A stretch of 36,273 bases of DNA from Cellvibrionaceae bacterium (GCA_021151525.1 JAGKXD010000036.1:1-36273), one strand, 5' to 3'. Counted from the first letter of the stretch, positions 25,120 to 33,366 are shown. Notes: generated by a model not told the origin, from the sequence alone. Numbers and translations: made by a program.

Positions 25120-25716
25120 ATGTCGCATAAAGTTGTATTGGCAAGTGGCAATGCAGGGAAACTCCGCGAGTTTCAACAATTGTTAGCGGGGGTTGGCTTT
25201 GAAGTGTTGCCGCAGTCGAGCTTCAATGTGAGCAATGCGGATGAAACAGGCACCACCTTTGTTGAGAATGCAATTATCAAAGCACGCCATGCCTGTAGGG
25301 AAACCGGCTTGCCCGCCATAGCCGACGATTCAGGTATTGAAGTCGATGCGCTCAATGGTCGCCCTGGAGTTTATTCGGCGCGTTATTCCGGTGAGGGTGC
25401 AACCGATGAATCCAATAATCAAAAATTGCTACAAGAATTAGTGGGTGTACCTACAGAGCTGCGCACTGCTCGCTATCACGCCGTGCTCGCCTATATGCGC
25501 CATGCAGATGACCCAACTCCTATTCTCTGCCACGGCACGTGGGAGGGAGTTATTTTGACCGAAGCGCGTGGTGACGGCGGTTTCGGTTACGACCCATTAT
25601 TTTTTGTGCCCACGCACAATTGTGCATCGGCTGAATTAGATAAGGCAGAAAAAAACCGTATCAGTCACCGCGGCAAGGCAATGCAGGAATTACTACAAAA
25701 AATTTCACGGAGTTAA
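25120..25716 (+). CDS. rdgB: Non-canonical purine NTP pyrophosphatase (RdgB/HAM1)
   Basis: 198 residues. The ITP/XTP-binding site is SGNAGKLREF at the N-terminus; LPAIADDSGIEVDALNGRPG followed by VYSARYSG and GDGGFGYDPLFF are the other family blocks, and ISHRGKAM closes the active site. It cleaves dITP, XTP and ITP to the monophosphates, keeping them out of DNA and RNA. In many gammaproteobacteria rdgB lies next to hemW, and that order is kept here with one small gene inserted between them. Confidence 0.96.
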   Translation: MSHKVVLASGNAGKLREFQQLLAGVGFEVLPQSSFNVSNADETGTTFVENAIIKARHACRETGLPAIADDSGIEVDALNGRPGVYSARYSGEGATDESNNQKLLQELVGVPTELRTARYHAVLAYMRHADDPTPILCHGTWEGVILTEARGDGGFGYDPLFFVPTHNCASAELDKAEKNRISHRGKAMQELLQKISRS

Positions 25717-25735
25717 TACTTAATTAGGGATGATT

Positions 25736-26290
25736 ATGAACAACAAAATGATGCTGGTAATTATTTTGGCGGGGCTTACTACAGCTGCTTATCGCTTTTT
25801 ACCTGCCGAGATTAAAACTAATGTTGATGCACAGCTGCATAAAGCTGCACAACTGAAAGCGCTGGAGTCAATTGAACCCAGTGCAAACGCCAATTCAACA
25901 CAGAAAAAATATGTGTTGGATATTCCAGATACAACCTCAAGCGCGCAATCAGACGCTGAGGGTGTAGATCTTGTCAACGCATATATGCAGCACCAAAGTA
26001 ATGTGCAGGTGAGCGATGAGGGGGAAGTTGTAAAAGTTTTATTCGACGATACTCAAGGCGTCAAACACCAGAAATTTATTGTGCGCACCCGTGAAGGCTT
26101 TACCATTTTAATCGCACACAATATTGATTTGGCGCACCGTATCAGCTCGCTAGCAGCAGGCGATAAAGTGAGTTTTTACGGTGAATATGAATGGAATGAA
26201 AAGGGTGGTGTTGTGCACTGGACGCATCGCGATCCGCGTGGCCACCATATTGCTGGCTGGGTTAAGCATAAGGGTATTACTTACCAGTAA
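25736..26290 (+). CDS. DUF3465 protein with N-terminal membrane anchor
   Basis: 184 residues. A hydrophobic start (MMLVIILAGLTTAAYRFL) is a signal or anchor, followed by a low-complexity linker and the DUF3465 domain from about 95: VKVLFDDTQGVKHQKFIVRT, ILIAHNIDLAHRISSL, VSFYGEYEWNEKGGVVHWTH, GHHIAGWVKHKG. The domain is beta-rich with many conserved His and Trp residues. Its function is not known to me. I prefer ATG 25736 because AGGG lies about six bases ahead; the ATG at 25730 overlaps that site. Only 19 bases separate it from rdgB, so it is likely co-transcribed and may share the operon with hemW. Confidence 0.85.
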   Translation: MNNKMMLVIILAGLTTAAYRFLPAEIKTNVDAQLHKAAQLKALESIEPSANANSTQKKYVLDIPDTTSSAQSDAEGVDLVNAYMQHQSNVQVSDEGEVVKVLFDDTQGVKHQKFIVRTREGFTILIAHNIDLAHRISSLAAGDKVSFYGEYEWNEKGGVVHWTHRDPRGHHIAGWVKHKGITYQ

Positions 26291-26361
26291 TTTTTATTTG
26301 AATGTGGGTTTGCTTTACATCGTTAGAGTACCCGTCACTAATTTTTAACAGCTAAGAGTTT

Positions 26362-26437
26362 GATCCCCGCTCGGCAACGGCTCCTGTGTTGCGCTACCTT
26401 CTGCATCCGTGCAGTCGTGTGCGAGGATAACGACTCC
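26362..26437. repeat. Degenerate CGTCATCC-type repeat remnant
   Basis: GATCCCCGCTCGG at the left and GCGAGGATAACGACTCC at the right resemble the corresponding parts of the copy at 10396-10424 (ATCCCCGCTTCG and GCGAGGATGACGGCTCC). The palindrome has decayed and the interior differs. Its frame would extend hemW at the N-terminus, which argues against that longer start. Confidence 0.4.
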
Positions 26438-26452
26438 TTAAAGTATGCATAT

Positions 26453-27640
26453 ATGTCTTTAATTCTTCCGCCACTATCGCTCTACATTCATATTCCTTGG
26501 TGCATTCGCAAATGCCCCTATTGCGATTTTAATTCACATCAAGCCAATAACGATATTCCCGAGCAAGATTATGTGAATGCGCTGCGTTTGGATTTACAGC
26601 AAGATGCGGTTTTAGCGCAAGGACGAAAACTTACCAGCATTTTCTTTGGCGGTGGTACGCCGAGTATTTTATCAGCCAATGCGATCGCACAAATTTTGCA
26701 AGATGCCGAAGCCATTATTGGCTTTGAGCCCAATATAGAAATTACGCTCGAAGCGAATCCCGGAACCTTTGAGCAGGAAAAATTTTCTGGTTTTCGCACG
26801 GCGGGTGTAAATCGCCTCTCCATTGGTATTCAAAGTTTTAATGATGTGCAATTAAAGTTGCTCGGCCGTGTACACGGTCGCGATGAAGCCTTGCGTGCAG
26901 TTGATGTTGCACGCAAAGCAGGTTTTGATAATATCAATTTAGATTTAATGCACGGTTTGCCACAGCAATCAGTGGATGATGCAAAAGCTGACCTCGCACA
27001 AGCCATAGCCTTAGCGCCCGAACATATTTCTTGGTATCAATTAACCATTGAACAAAATACCGCGTTTTATTCTGCTCCACCCATTTTGCCCGAAGAAGAT
27101 ATTCTTGCGGATATTCAAGATGACGGCCAAGCCATGCTTGCAGCAGCGGGGTACGAACAATATGAAATTTCTGCTTACGCTAAAAATAAACAGCGCGCGC
27201 GTCACAATATAAATTATTGGGAGTTTGGCGATTATTTAGGAATAGGCGCAGGCGCACACGGAAAAATTACCCAACCGGAACGGGCTCGCATCATTCGTCT
27301 GTGGAAAACGCGTTTGCCCAAACACTATTTAGATGCGGCTGCAAGCAATAAAATTTCCACCAATCTCGCTGGTCACCAAAATGTGTTTGGTGGTGGTAGC
27401 GATATTCTTTCGCCAGAATCGCTACCGCTCGAATTTTTAATGAATGTATTGCGGCTGCACGAGGGTGCTCCCGTTAAATATTTGACTGAGCGTACAGGTT
27501 TGTCTTTGAGTGCACTCGAACCGCAGTGGGTTGAATTAACGCAAAAAGGTTTGGTGGAAATTGCCGAAGAAAATTTGTGCCCTACAGAATTGGGGCGGAG
27601 GTTTTTGAATCGGGTGTTGGAAACTTACGCACTCAGCTAA
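26453..27640 (+). CDS. hemW: Radical SAM heme chaperone HemW (HemN-like)
   Basis: 395 residues from ATG 26453; a frame running back to 26360 adds a Cys-rich piece foreign to the family and derived from repeat DNA. The iron-sulfur motif is CIRKCPYC (CX3CX2C, without the extra Cys of coproporphyrinogen dehydrogenase HemN). FFGGGTPSIL, EITLEANPGT, VNRLSIGIQSFND and NLDLMHGLPQQ are the other radical SAM/HemW blocks, and YWEFGDYLGIGAGAHGK is HemW-typical. It binds heme and hands it to target proteins such as respiratory enzymes. It follows rdgB and the DUF3465 gene on the same strand. Confidence 0.95.
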   Translation: MSLILPPLSLYIHIPWCIRKCPYCDFNSHQANNDIPEQDYVNALRLDLQQDAVLAQGRKLTSIFFGGGTPSILSANAIAQILQDAEAIIGFEPNIEITLEANPGTFEQEKFSGFRTAGVNRLSIGIQSFNDVQLKLLGRVHGRDEALRAVDVARKAGFDNINLDLMHGLPQQSVDDAKADLAQAIALAPEHISWYQLTIEQNTAFYSAPPILPEEDILADIQDDGQAMLAAAGYEQYEISAYAKNKQRARHNINYWEFGDYLGIGAGAHGKITQPERARIIRLWKTRLPKHYLDAAASNKISTNLAGHQNVFGGGSDILSPESLPLEFLMNVLRLHEGAPVKYLTERTGLSLSALEPQWVELTQKGLVEIAEENLCPTELGRRFLNRVLETYALS

Positions 27641-27738
27641 ACTTGAGTGTTTACCACAGTTTAGTTGAGGGTAATTTTTTTGAGTATATCTGAGACTCGT
27701 TCTGCTTTTCCTATTTGAGTTTTTAAGCGAGAAGTAAA

Positions 27739-27776
27739 TTTCCGTGGGGCTCACTGTTACAATCAGCCCACGGAAA
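27739..27776. terminator. Hairpin between convergent hemW and phosphoesterase genes
   Basis: TTTCCGTGGG pairs with CCCACGGAAA over ten bases with an 18-base loop. It lies midway in the ~200-base gap between two convergent genes and probably serves as terminator for both, though T tracts are short. Confidence 0.6.
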
Positions 27777-27843
27777 GTGTTAATTCCTCTGTGTCATTAT
27801 TGTTTCTTGTTGTTAGTGTCAAAATTTTTTAAATGTATTGTTG

Positions 27844-28710
27844 TTAGTTGGTTGCTGTAGCTAATCCTTCTGCTTTTAACTCATCCTTCCAACGCAAACT
27901 ATCGCTGTAGTGCAATATACGCATATTGCCCTGAAAATCTTCAACTAACGCGCTGCAGTTTTCAATCCAGTCGCCGGTGTTGCAGTAGCGCAAGCCATCT
28001 TGTTCAAATAATGCTGGGTAGTGAATGTGGCCGCAAATAACGCCATCGTAGTTGCGGCGTTTGGCCTCGCTTAAACATTCTTGCTGGTAGGTGTGAATTG
28101 CGGCTTTTGCGCCTTTGATGTTGCTTTTAATTAAACCGGCCAGTGAGAAATAGGGGCGCCCCATCCATTTGCGCAAACGATTGCCCCAACGGTTAATAAA
28201 CAATAATAAATCGTAACCGTGATCTCCCACTATGCGAGCCAACCACGAGTGGTTGATGTACGCATCCATGGCATCGCCGTGCATAATTAAAAAATGTTTT
28301 CCATCTGCACTTATGTATTCATGTTCGTGTTGAATTTCAATGGGGCCAAAATAGTGGCCGCAAAAACGGCGCAAAGGTTCGTCGTGATTGCCGGGAACAT
28401 AAATAACGCGAACGCCGCGTGCAGCCAGTTCGTACAATTTCAAAATAATTTGATAATGTTTTTCCGGCCAGCAAAAGCGGCGCTTGAGCGACCAAAGATC
28501 GACAATATCACCAACAAGATAAAGTGTGTCGCAGTGAATGTGGTTGAGAAAATCGAGTAAGTAATCTGCTTTGCAGTCGCGATAACCGAGATGAATATCG
28601 GAAATCCAAATAGTGCGTGCATTAACCAGGGGAGTTGCAGAGCGGAGTGGGATCGTTGATTCGCGTTCACTGGCTAGCGCGCGGGACAACACAGAGCTGG
28701 ATGCATTCAT
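27844..28710 (-). CDS. LpxH-like metallophosphoesterase (COG2908 family)
   Basis: 288 residues. The calcineurin-type metal motifs are all present in order: SDIHLG (D-x-H), VGDIVDLW, GNHDE, MHGDAMD and GHIHYP. The overall length and PEKHYQIILKLYELAARGVRV fit the UDP-2,3-diacylglucosamine pyrophosphatase-like branch, although classical LpxH is nearer 240 residues; this longer type also occurs beside an ordinary LpxH in many genomes, so lipid A synthesis is not certain. Expected in the cytoplasm at the inner membrane face. The ribosome site GGAAA lies within a long inverted repeat (28714-28768), which may control translation. Confidence 0.82.
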   Translation of the reverse strand: MNASSSVLSRALASERESTIPLRSATPLVNARTIWISDIHLGYRDCKADYLLDFLNHIHCDTLYLVGDIVDLWSLKRRFCWPEKHYQIILKLYELAARGVRVIYVPGNHDEPLRRFCGHYFGPIEIQHEHEYISADGKHFLIMHGDAMDAYINHSWLARIVGDHGYDLLLFINRWGNRLRKWMGRPYFSLAGLIKSNIKGAKAAIHTYQQECLSEAKRRNYDGVICGHIHYPALFEQDGLRYCNTGDWIENCSALVEDFQGNMRILHYSDSLRWKDELKAEGLATATN

Positions 28711-28713
28711 GGG

Positions 28714-28768
28714 GCGTTTCCATGTGGTTGTTTGTAAAAATTTTTACAAACGCACATGACGGAAACGC
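28714..28768 (-). promoter_or_regulatory. Long inverted repeat covering the RBS of the phosphoesterase gene
   Basis: The outer arms GCGTTTCC (28714-28721) and GGAAACGC (28761-28768), the next arms ATGTG/CACAT, and the inner arms GTTTGTAAAAA (28730-28740) and TTTTTACAAAC (28741-28751) form nested pairs. The inner 22 bases are a perfect palindrome. On the minus strand the transcript would have GGAAAC, the likely ribosome site, in the outer stem just before ATG 28710. It may be an RNA switch, or a DNA operator for a dimeric repressor. Confidence 0.6.
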
Positions 28769-28845
28769 AACATTTTTATGAATTTTTAATGACGGATTTT
28801 TTGATGATGGAGAATCAGATGATTGATTGCATCCAATACAAATAA

Positions 28846-29076
28846 TTACTGGCCTGAGGCTAACTTGTCTGCTTGGTTGGAATCTTGGCGCAGCCAGTGC
28901 AGTACAGCGTAACGGCTTTCCAACATATCCTTGTAGGTTTGCAAGATTACCGCGTTTGGTTTTTTTTGCTTTTCCAACAGATTCAAGCGTTCGGTTAGAA
29001 AGGCGATATCGCCTTCTACCTTGCGCGCTACATCTTCACTGTTATGTTCTACATCGCCTATGCTAAGCCGCGTCAT
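28846..29076 (-). CDS. Small coiled-coil protein of unknown function
   Basis: 76 residues, not recognised. It is mostly helical and charged: VARKVEGDIAFLTERLNLLEKQKKPNAVILQTYKDMLESRYAVLHWLRQD has a heptad-like pattern of Leu/Ile, so a coiled coil or helical hairpin is likely. No signal or membrane span. AGGAG lies six bases before the ATG at 29076 (an ATG three bases earlier is too close). It stands between the phosphoesterase gene and the zinc-uptake operon on the same strand as both, but a gap of about 100 bases to znuB suggests its own unit. Confidence 0.7.
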   Translation of the reverse strand: MTRLSIGDVEHNSEDVARKVEGDIAFLTERLNLLEKQKKPNAVILQTYKDMLESRYAVLHWLRQDSNQADKLASGQ

Positions 29077-29175
29077 CATTCTCTCCTGAGATGTCCTTGG
29101 GTTCTGGCGCTCATTATCCTCTGTTTAAGGCGTAATCAATAGGCGAGATTCTCCTCAGATTTTGTGAGCTTTGGC

Positions 29176-29961
29176 TTACAAAACCTGTTTCTTGCTCAGG
29201 GTTAAGATGAACAGCAGTGTGGCTGCCAGCACGATTGAGGGGCCTGCTGGGCTATCCCAAACGTAGGATGCGGTGAGCCCAAGGCAGACGGCGACGCTGC
29301 CCAAAACGCTGGCAACTATCGCCATGGCTTCCGGTGTATGAGTTAGGCGGCGACTGGCGGCGGCGGGGATAATCAAGAGCGCGGTAATGAGCAGTACGCC
29401 CACAACTTTCATTGCAATCGCAATAACCAATGCCATCAACAACATAAGTGCGGTGCGCACCTTGTTGACTGGAATTCCCTCAACCTGCGCCAATTCCTCG
29501 TGGACTGTGATCGCCAGCAGTGGTCGCCATAGCCAGATAAGCGCACCTATCACGGCCAGCGAAATCAGCCAAATGCTGATGAGGTCTAGTTTGTTGACAG
29601 AGAGAATATCGCCAAACAAATAGGCGAGCAGGTCGATGCGAGTGCCGCTAAACAGGCTTACGCATACCAAACCCAGTGCGAGTGTTGAGTGAGACAAAAT
29701 TCCCAGCAAAGTATCGGTCGCGAGAAAGCGATTGTTCTGCATGCCGACCAGCACCAGCGCTAGCAGTAAACAGCCAATCGCGACGGCTAAGTTCAAGTTC
29801 ACGCCTAGCAGCAGGCCAAAGGTAATTCCCAAGAGTGCCGAATGCGCTAGCGTATCGCCGAAGTAGGCCATGCGTCGCCACACCGCAAAGGAGCCCAAGG
29901 GACCAGCGACTAAAGCCACGGCAATTCCCGCGAGAAGTGCATAAAACAAAAAATCAGCCAT
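29176..29961 (-). CDS. znuB: Zinc ABC transporter permease
   Basis: 261 residues from ATG 29961, where the usual start MADFLFYALLAGIAVALVAG lies; a longer frame runs 50 residues back through the end of znuC and is spurious. Eight or so hydrophobic spans are seen, with the ABC-3 family sequences GPLGSFAVWRRMAYFGDTLA, HSALLGITFGLLL and LLITALLIIPAAASRRLT. It forms the zinc channel in the inner membrane with ZnuC on the cytoplasmic side and takes zinc from ZnuA. The start overlaps the end of znuC by eight bases, so translation is coupled. Confidence 0.95.
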   Translation of the reverse strand: MADFLFYALLAGIAVALVAGPLGSFAVWRRMAYFGDTLAHSALLGITFGLLLGVNLNLAVAIGCLLLALVLVGMQNNRFLATDTLLGILSHSTLALGLVCVSLFSGTRIDLLAYLFGDILSVNKLDLISIWLISLAVIGALIWLWRPLLAITVHEELAQVEGIPVNKVRTALMLLMALVIAIAMKVVGVLLITALLIIPAAASRRLTHTPEAMAIVASVLGSVAVCLGLTASYVWDSPAGPSIVLAATLLFILTLSKKQVL

Positions 29962-30745
29962 GGTGATGATGCTCGCAAGAATCTGTGCAGCCAACGTGGC
30001 CTTGAATGACATTGCCGTGGGCGTCGTGTTGGTGGTCGTGGTGATGGTGGTAGAGCGCGACTTGCGGTGTTGTTCCGGGCGTATCCGCGAGGCTTGCGCC
30101 AAAAAGCGCAAGGTAGGCGGGATCGTTAGTCACGGCATCTGGGTGGCCGTGGCAGCAGACGTGTTGGTTGAGGCAAATCACCGTATCGGTAGTCGCCATC
30201 ACCAAATGCAAATCGTGAGAAACCAGCAGTACGCCGCAGTTGCGCGCTTTGCGAATATCGTTAATCAAAGCATAAAGTGCAGATTGGCCGCTGACATCTA
30301 CGCCTTGTACGGGTTCGTCCAATACCAACAGTTGTGGGTCGCGCAGTAGCGCACGGGCGAGTAAAACCCGTTGGGTCTCCCCGCCTGACAGCAATTGCAT
30401 GGGCGTTTTCCCTAATTTTTGGATGCCAGTAAGCTCTTGAATTTCCGCTAGGTTGGCGCGCGCTTGGCCGCCCAATAATAAGAATCGATCCACATTTAGT
30501 GGCAGGCTGGCATCAAGGTGAAGTTTTTGCGGCATATAGCCGATACGCAAATCAGGCGCGCGCTCAATGGTGCCTTCATCGATTTTGATTAGGCCAAGAA
30601 CGCTGCGTACCAAAGTAGTTTTACCGGCTCCGTTGGGGCCAATCAAGGTAACAATTTTGCCTGCTTCAAGGGTTAAATCAGCCCCCTTGAGCAAGTGGCG
30701 GCCGTTGCGAACAACACCTACGCCCTGTGCACGAATTAAAGTCAT
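29954..30745 (-). CDS. znuC: Zinc ABC transporter ATPase
   Basis: 263 residues. Walker A is GPNGAGKTTL, the ABC signature LSGGETQRVLLARALL, Walker B LLVLDEPVQGVD, and the switch His lies in SHDLHLV. The C-terminal tail is extremely His-rich (LYHHHHDHQHDAHGN and CEHHHHG, with two Cys), as in other ZnuC proteins; it may bind zinc or sense it. It drives zinc import with ZnuB and ZnuA. Only four bases separate it from the zur stop, so zur-znuC-znuB form one operon, read from the Zur box at 31264. Confidence 0.96.
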   Translation of the reverse strand: MTLIRAQGVGVVRNGRHLLKGADLTLEAGKIVTLIGPNGAGKTTLVRSVLGLIKIDEGTIERAPDLRIGYMPQKLHLDASLPLNVDRFLLLGGQARANLAEIQELTGIQKLGKTPMQLLSGGETQRVLLARALLRDPQLLVLDEPVQGVDVSGQSALYALINDIRKARNCGVLLVSHDLHLVMATTDTVICLNQHVCCHGHPDAVTNDPAYLALFGASLADTPGTTPQVALYHHHHDHQHDAHGNVIQGHVGCTDSCEHHHHG

Positions 30746-30749
30746 GGGG

Positions 30750-31238
30750 TTAATCCTTGTTTTTCCGGCAGCTGGGGCACAGACCGCTAATTTCTACGCT
30801 GTGGCTTGCCAAGCTAAAGCCTGCGTTGGTGGCCGCACCCAAAATGCTTTGGTTTAGCTTTGCGTTGTCCAACTCAACAGCCACGTTGCAAGCTTGGCAG
30901 ATCAGGAAATGGCTTTGGTGCTTTTGGGTGGGCGACGGGCAGCCAATAAACGCATTCAAGCTGTTGATGCGATGAATCAAGCCCTCTTCCAATAGAAAAT
31001 CCAGCGCGCGGTAAACCGTCGGCGGCGCGACACGGCGGGTTGAGGCTTGGGCAAGCATTTCCATCAATGTATAGGCTCCCAGCGGTTTGTGGCTCTGCCA
31101 AACCAATTCTAAAACCTGCTCGCGCAAGCTGGTCAGGCGAACGCCACGCGCTTCGCATAGTTGACGCGCAGACTGGATTGCATCGCTAATGCAATGGCCG
31201 TGGTTATGATAGCTGCAGGCTTTGGCGAGGGTGTACAT
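30750..31238 (-). CDS. zur: Zinc uptake regulator, Fur family
   Basis: 162 residues from ATG 31238; a TTG at 31265 would begin inside the Zur box. The winged helix is seen in GVRLTSLREQVLELVWQSHK and APPTVYRALDFLLEEGLIHR, and the metal-binding part has CQAC and CPSC (structural zinc) with the His-containing stretch KHQSHFLIC. With zinc bound it represses znu genes and related importers. It heads the zur-znuC-znuB operon and is divergent from znuA, with one operator between them, so it would regulate itself. The small His/Cys N-terminus (CSYHNHGHC) is a typical Zur feature. Confidence 0.93.
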   Translation of the reverse strand: MYTLAKACSYHNHGHCISDAIQSARQLCEARGVRLTSLREQVLELVWQSHKPLGAYTLMEMLAQASTRRVAPPTVYRALDFLLEEGLIHRINSLNAFIGCPSPTQKHQSHFLICQACNVAVELDNAKLNQSILGAATNAGFSLASHSVEISGLCPSCRKNKD

Positions 31239-31263
31239 GGTGTAATCCGCTGGTATAGGTGGC

Positions 31264-31286
31264 AATATGTTACACTATAACCTTAC
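31264..31286. promoter_or_regulatory. Zur box between zur and znuA
   Basis: ATGTTACACTATAACCTT is an imperfect palindrome agreeing with the Zur consensus at about 17 of 22 positions. It lies between the divergent zur-znuCB operon and znuA and could repress both. A similar box occurs at 13950-13972. Confidence 0.8.
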
Positions 31287-31322
31287 ATCTCACAGCGTTT
31301 CACTGATTGGCGGGTTTGGCAT

Positions 31323-32213
31323 ATGGGCTTCAAATTTATGCGTATGGCAGCAATAACAGTATTGTTGCTGGAGGCCTTTACTGCTCAGGCGAAGCCATTG
31401 GTGCTTTCCAGTCTCAAGCCTTTAACTTTGATTGCTCAAGAGGTTGCAGGTGTAAATGCGGATGCGGATACGCTCCTGCCAGCCTCGGCTTCTCATCATG
31501 ACTATCCGTTGAAAGTCTCCGATTACACGCGCCTACAAAAAGCTGATGTGTTTTTGTGGGTCGGCCCCGAACTGGAGAGCTTTCTGCAGAGGCCTATCGC
31601 CAACTTACCGAGCACAAAAATCATTACTGCTTATGAGCTTGCAGGCATCCAGTGGCCTGCAAATACAAGCCTTGTGGGGGAAGATGACCATGGGCATCAA
31701 GCCAAAGATCCGCACCTATGGTTGGATCCGCGCAATGCGGTTGTGGTGGCTCAGGCTGTTGCAGATCACTTGATACAAATAGATGTGGCAAATGCAAAGC
31801 AATATCGCGTTAATCTGCAGGCTTTTGCGGCAAAAATGCAACAATTGGATATCAAGTTGCAGGTATCTTTAAAGCCGGTTTCGGCAGTGGGGTTTGCGGT
31901 TTATCACGAAGGCTTCGCGCATTTCGTTAGCCGCTACGGTCTGCATCAGCTCGATTATGTAGCCTTTACGCCCGAGCAAAAGCCGGGCGCAAAACATATG
32001 CACCAGCTGCGGGAGAGATTGGCCAAAGAAGGGAAATGTTTATTTTTAGAACCCTACAACAATATGCAATCTACGCGCGATTTGGCTCAAGAATTACAGC
32101 TACGCGTCGGCACGCTCGACGCGCTGGGCACGCAAGGTGCGACCAGTTATACGCAGCTTCTAGAGCAAATGGCGGCTGCTTTCTCAGCCTGCCTGGCGAA
32201 TGGGCGCAACTAG
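31323..32213 (+). CDS. znuA: Periplasmic zinc-binding protein of the Znu system
   Basis: 296 residues. A signal peptide ends near AITVLLLEAFTAQA, followed by KPLVLSSLKPLTLIAQEVAG. The zinc-binding His residues of cluster A-I proteins are visible in SASHHDY, DPHLWLDP and VYHEGFAHF. The mobile acidic His loop is very short here (GEDDHGHQAKDPH), unlike the long one in E. coli ZnuA, so it may bind only one zinc. It captures zinc in the periplasm and delivers it to ZnuB. ATG 31338 (MRMAAITV) is an alternative start and would suit a shorter signal peptide. Its 3' end overlaps the convergent small gene. Confidence 0.94.
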   Translation: MGFKFMRMAAITVLLLEAFTAQAKPLVLSSLKPLTLIAQEVAGVNADADTLLPASASHHDYPLKVSDYTRLQKADVFLWVGPELESFLQRPIANLPSTKIITAYELAGIQWPANTSLVGEDDHGHQAKDPHLWLDPRNAVVVAQAVADHLIQIDVANAKQYRVNLQAFAAKMQQLDIKLQVSLKPVSAVGFAVYHEGFAHFVSRYGLHQLDYVAFTPEQKPGAKHMHQLRERLAKEGKCLFLEPYNNMQSTRDLAQELQLRVGTLDALGTQGATSYTQLLEQMAAAFSACLANGRN

Positions 32214-32468
32214 AGATGCGTGCATCGGCAGGCGCAGCTTGATTCCACGAGTCGCCAGGGCATCAATCTGGCGTTTGTTCAATTCCATCACAAATGCGTC
32301 GTAAGCGGCGCGGACTTTACGGTCTGAAATCAAAGCGCTGCTTTGCAGCAGTTCAAGAATCCCGCTTTCTGTGGCGAGGCGATGACGCTCACCGGTACTG
32401 TGGTAGTACTGGCTACCTAATTGTTGCAGTCGAAAAATAGCGGTTTGAGAAAAAATTAGCGTATCCAT
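32184..32468 (-). CDS. Hypothetical 94-residue protein, overlapping znuA 3' end
   Basis: 94 residues, not recognised. AAAGGAG lies seven bases before the ATG, a strong ribosome site, which is the main reason to accept it. The protein looks soluble and helical: IFRLQQLGSQYYHSTGERHR, LELLQSSALISDRKVRAAYDAFVMELNKRQIDALATRG. No Cys, no membrane span and no obvious metal site. Its last 30 bases run into the znuA coding end on the other strand, so the two transcripts converge and overlap. A link to zinc is possible only by position. Confidence 0.6.
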   Translation of the reverse strand: MDTLIFSQTAIFRLQQLGSQYYHSTGERHRLATESGILELLQSSALISDRKVRAAYDAFVMELNKRQIDALATRGIKLRLPMHASLVAPIRQAG

Positions 32469-33026
32469 TGAGAAGCTCCTTTGACGTTAAACATCATGTT
32501 TAGGTGGATAAAAAATGCGCCTTTAGCTAAGGCTTTCAGAGTCTAGGTTAAACATTGAGCAGATGTGTTCCTTCATGTGCCAATTAATAACGAGATGTAA
32601 ATTTTGTGACACTGGTAAAAAAAGGGCCCTGCGTCGCCATAACAAAAAAGTATAACGAATCGCAGAGCCTATGCAGGGTCAAACACGAGGAGAGAAAAAC
32701 AAATCAAAACAACGACAAAACAGTTACAAAAAGCGTTTACATCCTTCTCTGCACGCCCAATAGCAGCGAGCAGGCTAAATTTAGGTTTGCGCCTTGGCGC
32801 TAGGTTCTGGAAGTGATGACTAATCACAGGAGTGATTTCTACACATCAGTTACCTTTGTGAGATCTGCCTGTTGGCAGGTCAATCAGCTTCGGATAACTG
32901 CTTGCATCAATCTATATCTGCAAATGGCAGATCTGTTAATTAGCGTCTACTTCCAGGGCCTCTCCGCTTTACGCGGTTCAGCATCTTTCTTTAACAGAAA
33001 GAGGCTTCGGGGGTGCATCACAACTC

Positions 33027-33134
33027 TTAGAAAGGTTGGTGAGCAACTGTCAACAGAATCCAAGGAGCGAATACTGGAGCGGCTAAGAGTATGGCTACGA
33101 GTGCTGAAGATGATTCTTTAATTTTTACGTTCAT
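33027..33134 (-). CDS. Possible 35-residue membrane peptide
   Basis: The minus-strand frame starting at ATG 33134 has AAAGGAAAT about seven bases upstream and encodes MNVKIKESSSALVAILLAAP followed by VFAPWILLTVAHQPF: a charged start, then one hydrophobic helix of about 20 residues. This is the form of a small single-span membrane protein. There is no homologue I can name. It could be chance, as the stretch is short. Confidence 0.35.
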   Translation of the reverse strand: MNVKIKESSSALVAILLAAPVFAPWILLTVAHQPF

Positions 33135-33165
33135 TTGCGATTTCCTTTTTGAGGGTTGGTGTTTC

Positions 33166-33366
33166 GTTACCGAGGCAATTTTGTTACCTCTTGTTACACA
33201 TGGTAACACCTTTTGATTTTTTGGCTAGTATTTTTTGTAAAATTTTTTGGTATAAGCAAATAATTTATTGAAATATCAATGTTTTGTGAGTTGTTTCTCA
33301 TGTCGCTTAAAGTTGTGTTTGCTGTGCACAAAGGTAACACTTGTCCTGTAATAATTATGTGTTACC
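33166..33366. promoter_or_regulatory. Cluster of six GTTACC/GGTAAC words upstream of polA
   Basis: GTTACC at 33166, 33183 and 33361, GTTACA at 33193, and GGTAAC at 33202 and 33333. Two pairs form inverted repeats: TGTTAC/GTAACA around 33200, and GGTAACAC/GTGTTACC spaced by about 20 bases. Around 0.1 such words per hexamer are expected here by chance. A dimeric regulator site is possible; the regulator is not known. Confidence 0.5.

Noticed and set aside
29962..30111. N-terminal extension of ZnuB
   Set aside because: It is the end of znuC in another frame; the usual ZnuB start is ATG 29961.
32813..33121. A 102-codon plus-strand frame before polA
   Set aside because: No good ribosome site, composition unlike neighbouring proteins, and it covers the hairpin region.
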